Origin: Lutibacter sp.
Lineage (GTDB): Bacteria > Bacteroidota > Bacteroidia > Flavobacteriales > Flavobacteriaceae
Assembly (NCBI GenBank): GCA_030748365.1
Contig: JASMME010000120.1
Coordinates: 1 to 5,078 of the forward strand
DNA: 5,078 nucleotides
Direction of reading: 5' to 3'
A program made the position numbers and the translations under genes. The notes under the pieces were generated by a model. That model worked only from the letters and a program-made list of their open reading frames with translations, was not told the origin of the DNA and ran no database searches. Position 1 is the first letter of the stretch. The number at the start of each line of letters is the position of its first letter. Shown here one piece after another: positions 1 to 5,078 of this stretch.

Positions 1-2479
1 GTATTATAAACCTCCGACCGAAAATGATCCTTTGATGCCTGTTTTTTCTAGCATCAAAGAACACCGTGGAGAAATCCTGTTCCAGTCCTTCCAGCAAATT
101 TTCTTTTTCGATCCTAAAACGGAGGAATTGGTCGATCGAATAGCCACCAAAGAATTCAATCGTTTGGTTTCATCTGACCAGCGCGCCTTTGTACAGGATA
201 CAGGCAGGGGTTTGTTCGAGATCGTCGACAAGGAGTTTCATTTAATCAGGGGTACCGACACCCCCAACCTACAGGTGGTTGGGCTGATGGCACAAGAAGA
301 TAAAAGCCTGCTAATTGTATCAAAGCACCGTGGTGTATGGACAGCACACAACGGCCAATTTATTCAAACCAACTGGGAGAGTAATGCCCTCTTTGAAAAG
401 CACCTGGTAAATGATGTAAAAAATACCAAAGACGGCCAACTGATATTTGCCACCCAACGCAACGGTATATACCTGGTTTCTCCAGAAGGAAAAGTCCTGT
501 CACATTTCAATAAGAGCAAGGGCTTACACAACAACACCGTACTCCTAAGCTTTCCAGACCGACACAACAATATATGGCTCGGCTTTGACAATGCCATCAA
601 CCATGTTCAGACCAGCAATAGTACCCGGTATTTGACCGATGAAAAAGGACTGCTCGGAACAGTCTACACCAGCCTTCTCAAAGACTCTTTACTCTATTTG
701 GGAACCAACCAGGGTGTTTTTGTAAAAAACCTTATAACTGAAAACAGTTTGCCCCGATTGATCAGCGGTAGTCAGGAACAGGTATGGTCTATTCAAGAGG
801 TCGATGGCGCTGTTTTGGTAGCCCATCAAAATGGAGTTTCCCAAATCATTGGAGATCGCTTGCGAACGTTGAATACTGAAAATGGCGCCTGGTTATTTAA
901 AAAACACCCCCGAATAGCAGACCTGTTATACGTAGGATACTATTCGGGTATTTGTCTGTTTAAAAAGGTTAAGGGGCGTTGGGTCTTTCAGTATAAACTC
1001 GCAGATTTTGGTGAATCCTCCAGGTTTATGGAATTTGATAAATACGGTCAATTATGGGTGGCCCATCCGCAAAAAGGATATTATCGGATTGTTTTGTCCA
1101 GTGATGGTGAGCAGATCAGGGAGACGGAATTCTATGGGACACAAAACAGCCATATTGACCCTTATGCCTACTTTACCAGGATAGATGGAAATCTAATCTT
1201 CTACAATGCTGCAGGTTTTTTTGAATATGACCCCCTAGACAACGATTTTATAAAGGCAAAATACCCCTCCGAGATATTTAAGACCCTGGAAAACATCAAC
1301 AGCCTTCAGCAATACGGAGATATATTCTGGTATTCAACCCGGGAGTCCCTTGGCTATCTTTTGCGAAAAGGAAACCGTTTCCAACGGGTTGAGGAGCCCT
1401 TTCAGCCGATCAGAAAAAGCCATGTGCTAAATGATTTTAATAAATTCATCCGGATCCATGATTCCCTGTTTGCGGTGGGGATGGATGAAGGGCTGCTCTT
1501 CCACAGCATCAGTCCTGATATTATAAGCCAGGCCATTGACCCTCCACTGATACAATCTATTAAGATGGTCAGTCCGAAAGATACCCTCTTGGCTTCCCCC
1601 GCCCTAGAAAAGGAATTGCGCGTGCCCTATAGCCATCGTTTTCTGCAATTTACCCTGGCAACTCCCAGCGCCCCTGTCGGTTCTTTGTGGAAAATGCAGT
1701 ACAAATTGGAAGGCCTGAATGATCAGTGGTCCAATTGGCAACAGCTAAGGGCCTTGCGTTTTCCAGGACTTTCTCCTGGAACATACACACTTTCCCTACG
1801 GGTAAAAGACGGCAATCAGAATGTCTCTAAAATTGTACAACGGGGTTTTTATGTACAGCCACCCTGGTATTTTCACAAGATAGCCATTGCCCTGTATGTC
1901 CTGATTTTTGTGGTTGTCATTGCTTTTTTAATCGCGTATTTTAAGAGGAAGAACCAACAGAATATGGTGATAATCAAACGAAAAGAAATTGAAAAACGCT
2001 TGCGCCAACAAGAAAAGTTCGATTTGGAGAAATTGAGCCTTGAAATTAAGAAGAAGAACTTTGAACTCGCTTCTTCCACGCTTAACAATATCAAAAAGAA
2101 CGAACTCATCCTTGAACTTAAAAAGAATGTAGAAGTCCTGAAGCAATCTACAGAAGACCGCTCATTGCACTCGCAGGTCAACCTGCTGCTCGGTAAAATA
2201 GACAAAGCCCTGATGAGTCAGGAAGACTGGCTGACCTTTGAACTTCATTTTAGAAATGCCCACGAACATTTCTTTGGCAACATCCGCGCCAAACACCAAG
2301 ACTTGTCTCCAAACGACTTCAAGCTATGTGCCTATCTCAAATTAAACCTCTCTTCCAAAGAGATCGCCTCCCTGATGAATATCTCTCCCAGAAGTGTTGA
2401 GCAAAACCGCTATCGATTGAGGCAAAAACTCGGCCTTGCTAAAGAAGAGAAACTCGGAAAATACATACAGTCTTTTTAG
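1..2479 (+). CDS. Membrane-anchored sensor/transcriptional regulator (beta-propeller, Y_Y_Y, TM, LuxR-like HTH), 5'-truncated
   Basis: The frame is open from base 2, with no stop before the left edge, so the TTG/ATG pair at 32-37 is internal and the true start lies upstream. 825 residues are visible (numbered from base 2). Residues 1 to about 530 carry two-component-regulator propeller blades: DGQLIFATQRNGIYLV at 144-159, NNIWLGF at 189-195, LYLGTNQGV at 231-239, YGQLWVAH at 348-355. A Y_Y_Y domain follows at about 540-620 (YKLEG at 567-571, PGTYTL at 592-597); the middle tyrosine position appears to be F587. One transmembrane helix spans about 627-647, ending in KRK, then a charged coiled coil from about 650 to 735. 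A LuxR-like helix-turn-helix sits at 768-812 (KEIASLMNIS, then SVEQNRYRLRQKLGL). There is no histidine-kinase or receiver domain, so it should act as a one-protein membrane signal transducer: periplasmic ligand in, DNA binding out. Such regulators often sit beside glycan-utilisation genes in flavobacteria; the ligand cannot be read from the sequence. By memory of family lengths, roughly 100-130 N-terminal residues including the signal peptide are missing. Confidence 0.9.
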   Translation, partial: YYKPPTENDPLMPVFSSIKEHRGEILFQSFQQIFFFDPKTEELVDRIATKEFNRLVSSDQRAFVQDTGRGLFEIVDKEFHLIRGTDTPNLQVVGLMAQEDKSLLIVSKHRGVWTAHNGQFIQTNWESNALFEKHLVNDVKNTKDGQLIFATQRNGIYLVSPEGKVLSHFNKSKGLHNNTVLLSFPDRHNNIWLGFDNAINHVQTSNSTRYLTDEKGLLGTVYTSLLKDSLLYLGTNQGVFVKNLITENSLPRLISGSQEQVWSIQEVDGAVLVAHQNGVSQIIGDRLRTLNTENGAWLFKKHPRIADLLYVGYYSGICLFKKVKGRWVFQYKLADFGESSRFMEFDKYGQLWVAHPQKGYYRIVLSSDGEQIRETEFYGTQNSHIDPYAYFTRIDGNLIFYNAAGFFEYDPLDNDFIKAKYPSEIFKTLENINSLQQYGDIFWYSTRESLGYLLRKGNRFQRVEEPFQPIRKSHVLNDFNKFIRIHDSLFAVGMDEGLLFHSISPDIISQAIDPPLIQSIKMVSPKDTLLASPALEKELRVPYSHRFLQFTLATPSAPVGSLWKMQYKLEGLNDQWSNWQQLRALRFPGLSPGTYTLSLRVKDGNQNVSKIVQRGFYVQPPWYFHKIAIALYVLIFVVVIAFLIAYFKRKNQQNMVIIKRKEIEKRLRQQEKFDLEKLSLEIKKKNFELASSTLNNIKKNELILELKKNVEVLKQSTEDRSLHSQVNLLLGKIDKALMSQEDWLTFELHFRNAHEHFFGNIRAKHQDLSPNDFKLCAYLKLNLSSKEIASLMNISPRSVEQNRYRLRQKLGLAKEEKLGKYIQSF
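1880..1942 (+). other. Single transmembrane helix of the regulator
   Basis: Residues 627-647 of the visible regulator are an uninterrupted hydrophobic run (IAIALYVLIFVVVIAFLIAYF), preceded by the aromatic PPWYF segment that closes the Y_Y_Y domain and followed by the positive KRK. The positive-inside rule puts the propeller and Y_Y_Y domain in the periplasm and the coiled coil plus HTH in the cytoplasm. Confidence 0.9.
2303..2437 (+). other. LuxR-like C-terminal helix-turn-helix of the regulator
   Basis: Residues 768-812. The scanning part KEIASLMNIS (786-795) matches the LuxR/GerE pattern K-E-I-A-x-x-L-x-I-S. The recognition helix is PRSVEQNRYRLRQKLGL (796-812), where classical LuxR proteins have a T-V-x-x-H-x-x-x-I-x-x-K-L pattern. 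It starts with LSPNDFKLCAYLKLNLSS, a form I associate with flavobacterial propeller regulators. The gene ends 13 residues later, so this is the true C-terminus. Confidence 0.88.
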
Positions 2480-2549
2480 ATACAACCCTTTTAGAACCGC
2501 TGAGATATAGGGAGTGTGAAAATCCCAATGTTGTTTTTCGCCTTTGGTG

Positions 2550-2604
2550 TGTAGTGTTTTTGTAGGGGTGTTTTTTTACCTATGTAGAGTAGGTGTAGGA
2601 GCGA
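2550..2604. promoter_or_regulatory. Phased TGTAG repeats (11-bp period), candidate operator
   Basis: The pentamer TGTAG occurs at 2550, 2561, 2583 and 2594. The spacings are 11, 22 and 11 bp, so the copies fit a five-slot array of 11-bp units in which only the middle slot (2572-2582) is a T-run followed by ACCTA. Three of the four extend to TGTAGnG. All copies would lie on nearly the same DNA face. The array lies 110-164 bp before the start codon of the secreted protein and upstream of the candidate promoters, a normal place for an activator site. That the upstream LuxR-like regulator binds here is inference. Confidence 0.4.
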
Positions 2605-2635
2605 TTTTCTTGCAAAGCCCCTTCTATTTGGACAA

Positions 2636-2692
2636 ATTGTGCAAGCTTTTGTTTTTGGGTTATCATTGCCCAGAAAACCATACATTTTTTTG
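2636..2692 (+). promoter_or_regulatory. Weak candidate Bacteroidota-type promoters for the secreted protein
   Basis: The primary sigma factor of Bacteroidota prefers TTTG near -33 and TAnnTTTG near -7. Two imperfect pairs are seen. One is ATTG at 2636-2639 with TATCATTG at 2661-2668 (7 of 8 in the -7 box, 21-bp spacer). The other is TTTG at 2654-2657 with TACATTTT at 2681-2688 (7 of 8, 23-bp spacer). Either would give a short 5' leader of roughly 20-40 bases. In T-rich DNA such matches arise easily by chance, so neither is certain. Confidence 0.25.
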
Positions 2693-2713
2693 TCTAACCA
2701 AAACACAACACTT

Positions 2714-2770
2714 GTGAAAAAACACTTACTTCTGATAGCCTTATTATGGGTTCATTGTATGTTTTCCCAG
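2714..2770 (+). other. Signal peptide
   Basis: Residues 1-19: two lysines, then a hydrophobic core (LLLIALLWV), then a polar end with likely cleavage after SQ (SQ|ET), a pattern frequent in flavobacteria. C15 is preceded by WVH, which does not fit a lipobox, so a type I (soluble export) signal is favoured over a lipoprotein. Confidence 0.82.
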
Positions 2771-5078
2771 GAAACATTGCACGTAGACTTTGATACGACA
2801 AACCCAGATATACAATTTAACAGTTGGAATTCTTCCTCCTCCTTTGCCAAGGTGGCCAACCCAGATGCTTCCGGCATCAATACCTCGGCCAATGTTGGAC
2901 AATTTACTGCGGGCAATGACAATGGAATTGGGATTGGTGTAATTGATCCGACCACCGTATTTACTATGCCTTTTGACCTAACCGCCCTTTCTTATTTTAA
3001 GATGAAGGTATGGTCATCCGATGAAATAACCGTTACCTTTCATATAGAAAATTCACCCGACTGGGGGAATTACTTGGAAGCCACTGCAACTGTTGACAGC
3101 AACCAACTCAACCAATGGGTAGAGCTTACCTTTGATTTTAGCGGGGAAGCCAACATTTTTATGAACAATATTGTCCTCAAGATTGATGGGAACAATACCT
3201 CACAGGGCTCGGTATATTATTTTGATGATATTACAGGCCCCGGATTGTACAGCGGTCCGGCGGTTGCTTTTGACCCGGTTTCTGCTGCTACGGAAGTACC
3301 GGTTGTTTCCAATCTTTTGATCCAGACCAATTCCACCTTTAGGAACCTCGATGATACAGCGATTAGCGACCTGACAGGAAAAGTAGCCCTAAAAACCCCG
3401 GATGCCAATGGTACTGATGTAGCCTTTACCGCCGCTATAAACGATGATAAGCATACCATTACCCTTGATCCGAGTGCCGATCTTTCCAACGCAACTGTCT
3501 ATTGGTTTGGGGTGGTAGACAATGCCATTGAATATGCTGATGATACGCCGGTTACTGGGGTGTCTTCTACGTTTACAACCAAGGCGGCTACTACGGGAAC
3601 TGTCCAGGAAATGCTTTTTGATTTTGATACGACCAATGCCGACCTGGCTTTTACCAGTTGGGGAGGAACCGGTTTTGAAAAGATTGCCAATCCCGACCAA
3701 ACAGGGATCAATACCTCTGACCATGTTGGTAAGTATATCCATGGTGGGAATGATTCCGGATTGGAAAATGACCTGGTAAACGGTGACTCACCCTTGGCCC
3801 CCTTCGATTTTTCTGAAACCCCGTATATCAGGGTAAAAGTGTGGGTCGATACCCCGGTGGATGTTAGTATAAAACTTCAAAATTACCCTGATTGGGGGCA
3901 GGGTTTAGAGCAAAAATTGTCGGTAACCGAAACCAATCAGTGGGTAGAGCTGGTGTTTAATTACAGTGCGGTTACCGCCACCAATTACAACCGGGCACAG
4001 ATCTATTTTGACAAGGATATGTCTGCAGGCGCTACTTCTGGAGATGTTTTCTATTTTGATGACTACGAAAAAAGCAATATCCCACCCCAGACTTCGGTGA
4101 GCTACAGCCCGGCAGACGGTGCTACCGATGTCAATCTTTTTGGCAATATGACCATTGCCGCTAACCTGGCCCTGCGTATGTTGGATGATACTGAGATTAC
4201 AGACGTTGCTTCCATCGCCTGGCTTAAGAAAGGCAGTGCAACTGGTACCGATGTTCCCTTTTCGGGCAGCATCAGCAGTGATAAGACCACCATTACAATC
4301 GACCCCGATCAGTTGTTGGATGTGTCTAGTACCTATCATTACGGCCTGAACGACCAAGCAGTTGAAGTGGCCTCCAATGAAACCCCTTTAACTGGAATAG
4401 CTGCGTCTTTTACTACCCGTTCCACGGAACCTTCCACACAGCTATACAATGATTTTGAAGACAATGGCACTTCTGTTTGCGCCTTGGTAGAGACCATGGG
4501 CGATCCAGCCCCTGATTTTTCACTGGTAGCCGATCCGGCAGATGCCCAGAACCAGGTTTTAAAATTTGAAAAGAACACCTCTTGGGGCGGTTGGTCCAGG
4601 GTACACCTCGAACTGGCGCAACCCATTGATATGACCGGTGACCACATCTATTCTATGAAGGTCTATTCCCCCATCGAAACCTATGTACGCTTAAAGATAG
4701 GCGACCAGAAAGATGATGGTGGAGACTTTAAAGAAAGAGACGCAGATATATCGATAATCAACGGTTGGCAAACCCTTTATTTTGATTTCTCTTCCTTTAA
4801 TATCACCGCCACAGATTATAAGCATATCTCTATCTATTTTGCCGGCGGAGATGCCACAGCCTATGATTTTTTGATCGATGATTTTACAGGTCCCAACCTC
4901 GTTAGCTCAGACAACGATGGAGACGGGGTATCCAACGATATTGACAATTGTCCGGATACGCCCAATGCAGACCAGGCAGACGAAGACAATGACGGTATTG
5001 GAAATGCCTGTGATCCAGACTATGTGGCCGATGAAATCGTCGTTGTCAACTTTGAAGATACCGACCTAGATTTTGGCG
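2714..5078 (+). CDS. Secreted multidomain protein with tandem carbohydrate-binding-like and Ig-like modules, 3'-truncated
   Basis: A single frame stays open from GTG at 2714 to the right edge, giving 788 residues with no stop. The start is chosen because it gives a good signal peptide (MKKHLLLIALLWVHCMFSQ, 1-19). The frame is open upstream, but only a TTG at 2690 offers an alternative there; the ATG at 2759 would destroy the signal peptide. No Shine-Dalgarno is present; the leader is A-rich, as is usual in this phylum. Domains in order: A1 (23-177), B1 Ig-like (183-289), A2 (299-454), B2 Ig-like (460-569), A3 (577-728), a thrombospondin type-3 calcium-binding segment (732-769), and the first strand of a fourth A module (776-788). 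A modules resemble CBM4/9-like beta-sandwiches that occur next to GH16-type enzymes in marine flavobacteria, so a role in binding or degrading a polysaccharide at or outside the cell surface is likely. No catalytic motif is visible; an enzyme domain or a T9SS sorting domain may lie downstream. It follows the regulator by 234 bp on the same strand, probably with its own promoter. Precise function unknown. Confidence 0.9.
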   Translation, partial: MKKHLLLIALLWVHCMFSQETLHVDFDTTNPDIQFNSWNSSSSFAKVANPDASGINTSANVGQFTAGNDNGIGIGVIDPTTVFTMPFDLTALSYFKMKVWSSDEITVTFHIENSPDWGNYLEATATVDSNQLNQWVELTFDFSGEANIFMNNIVLKIDGNNTSQGSVYYFDDITGPGLYSGPAVAFDPVSAATEVPVVSNLLIQTNSTFRNLDDTAISDLTGKVALKTPDANGTDVAFTAAINDDKHTITLDPSADLSNATVYWFGVVDNAIEYADDTPVTGVSSTFTTKAATTGTVQEMLFDFDTTNADLAFTSWGGTGFEKIANPDQTGINTSDHVGKYIHGGNDSGLENDLVNGDSPLAPFDFSETPYIRVKVWVDTPVDVSIKLQNYPDWGQGLEQKLSVTETNQWVELVFNYSAVTATNYNRAQIYFDKDMSAGATSGDVFYFDDYEKSNIPPQTSVSYSPADGATDVNLFGNMTIAANLALRMLDDTEITDVASIAWLKKGSATGTDVPFSGSISSDKTTITIDPDQLLDVSSTYHYGLNDQAVEVASNETPLTGIAASFTTRSTEPSTQLYNDFEDNGTSVCALVETMGDPAPDFSLVADPADAQNQVLKFEKNTSWGGWSRVHLELAQPIDMTGDHIYSMKVYSPIETYVRLKIGDQKDDGGDFKERDADISIINGWQTLYFDFSSFNITATDYKHISIYFAGGDATAYDFLIDDFTGPNLVSSDNDGDGVSNDIDNCPDTPNADQADEDNDGIGNACDPDYVADEIVVVNFEDTDLDFG
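2780..3244 (+). repeat. A module 1, carbohydrate-binding-like beta-sandwich
   Basis: Residues 23-177. Landmarks are DFDTTN (25-30), ANPD followed by GINTS (48-58), GND (67-69), PDWG (115-118), QWVEL (134-138) and the closing YYFDDI (168-173). The last motif, an aromatic strand ending in F-D-D, is typical of the final strand of CBM4/9-like jelly rolls. It pairs with A module 2 over its whole length. Ligand unknown; conserved W38, W117 and W135 are candidates for stacking on sugar or for the core. Confidence 0.7.
3260..3580 (+). repeat. Ig-like domain 1 (Big_5-type)
   Basis: Residues 183-289. It has the Big_5 outline: an opening FDPVSAATEVP, a strand with LDDTAISD (212-219), HTITLDPSADL (247-257), a TVYWFGV strand (261-267), and closing TPVTGVSSTFTT (278-289). 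Such domains act as spacers in secreted bacterial proteins. B module 2 is its duplicate. Confidence 0.75.
3608..4075 (+). repeat. A module 2, carbohydrate-binding-like beta-sandwich
   Basis: Residues 299-454. It repeats A module 1 landmark by landmark: DFDTTN (303-308), ANPD with GINTS (325-335), GND (345-347), PDWG (392-395), QWVEL (409-413), FYFDD (446-450). The offset from A1 is 278 residues at the start. W316, W394 and W410 match W38, W117 and W135 of A1. Confidence 0.72.
4091..4420 (+). repeat. Ig-like domain 2 (Big_5-type)
   Basis: Residues 460-569. It opens with VSYSPADGATDVNL, shares LDDTEITD (490-497), TTITIDPDQLL (525-535), STYHYGL (539-545) and the ending TPLTGIAASFTT (557-568) with domain 1, again 278-279 residues later. 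The opening (SPADGATDV) is closer to the family consensus than that of domain 1. Confidence 0.78.
4442..4897 (+). repeat. A module 3, divergent carbohydrate-binding-like beta-sandwich
   Basis: Residues 577-728. It begins with YNDFEDNG (578-585), has NTSWGGWSRV (621-630), a MKVYSP strand (648-653), GWQTLYFDFS (684-693) and ends with FLIDDFTGPN (719-728), where A1 has YYFDDITGPG. The ANPD/GINTS loop and the PDWG motif of A1 and A2 are missing. It is not followed by an Ig-like domain, so it is an older or separately acquired copy with possibly different binding. Confidence 0.62.
4907..5020 (+). other. Thrombospondin type-3 repeat (calcium-binding linker)
   Basis: Residues 732-769. It shows the acidic D-x-D-x-D-G-x-x-x pattern (DNDGDGVSNDIDNCPDTPN), then DQADEDNDGIGNACDPD, with C746 and C766 in the places where the family forms its disulfide. 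Such segments bind calcium and make rigid linkers before C-terminal regions of secreted or outer-membrane Bacteroidota proteins. Confidence 0.93.
5039..5078 (+). repeat. Start of a fourth A module, cut by the window edge
   Basis: Residues 776-788 read VVVNFEDTDLDFG, matching the first strand of the earlier modules (VDFDTTNPDIQF, FDFDTTNADLAF). Only this strand is visible; the rest lies beyond the window. Confidence 0.55.

Noticed and set aside
32..37. TTG-ATG as the true start of the regulator
   Set aside because: The frame is open upstream to the window edge, no signal peptide follows, and the protein would begin inside the propeller.
1873..2205. Antisense open frames opposite the coiled-coil region of the regulator
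   Set aside because: They are low-complexity (F/S/L-rich) mirror readings of a lysine/glutamate-rich coiled coil, with no independent evidence of coding.
2577..2595. ACCTA/TAGGT inverted repeat with a 7-base loop as a terminator for the regulator gene
   Set aside because: The stem is only five pairs (plus one wobble), sits about 100 bp after the stop, and is not followed by a T-run. It overlaps the TGTAG array and is more simply explained by it.
2491..2706. Minus-strand 71-codon open frame filling the intergenic region
   Set aside because: It starts with GTG, has no ribosome-binding signal, no recognisable domain, and overlaps the phased repeats and candidate promoters. It looks like an open frame by chance in a T-rich (A-rich on the other strand) spacer.
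2759..2761. ATG inside the signal peptide as the start of the secreted protein
   Set aside because: It would remove the lysines and hydrophobic core, leaving an export-type protein without a signal.
3905..4357. 150-codon minus-strand open frame opposite the A2/B2 region
   Set aside because: It lies wholly opposite a continuous, domain-bearing coding frame and shows no recognisable domain or start signal of its own.

Overview
The window looks like chromosomal DNA from a member of Bacteroidota, most likely a flavobacterium. The grounds are a membrane-anchored propeller/Y_Y_Y/LuxR-HTH regulator of a type common in that group, a secreted protein built from tandem glycan-binding-like modules with a thrombospondin type-3 linker, A-rich start regions without a Shine-Dalgarno sequence, and moderate GC content. 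No rRNA, tRNA, CRISPR array, transposase or integrase is visible. The assignment rests on recognised domain patterns, not on a database search.

Layout: two large genes lie on the + strand and both are cut by the window edges. From base 1 to 2479 is the 3' part (825 codons) of a sensor-regulator: a predicted periplasmic beta-propeller, a Y_Y_Y domain, one transmembrane helix, a cytoplasmic coiled coil and a LuxR-like helix-turn-helix. Its N-terminus is upstream of the window. A 234-bp T-rich intergenic region follows (2480-2713). It carries four TGTAG pentamers spaced at exact multiples of 11 bp and two weak Bacteroidota-type promoter candidates. From 2714 to the right edge is the 5' part (788 codons) of a secreted multidomain protein.

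The secreted protein has a signal peptide and then the pattern A1-B1-A2-B2-A3-TSP3-A4 (start only). A is a module of about 155 residues resembling carbohydrate-binding beta-sandwiches. B is an Ig-like (Big_5-type) domain of about 107 residues. A1-B1 and A2-B2 are a true tandem duplication with a period of 278 residues. No catalytic domain is visible; one could lie beyond base 5078.

Working model (inference): the regulator senses a glycan or its breakdown product in the periplasm and directly controls the adjacent secreted glycan-binding or glycan-degrading protein, perhaps through the phased repeats between the genes. This would be a polysaccharide-utilisation setting, but no SusC/SusD pair or enzyme is in the window to prove it. 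I see no clearly new system. The most distinctive items are the 11-bp phased intergenic repeats and the duplicated A-B architecture.
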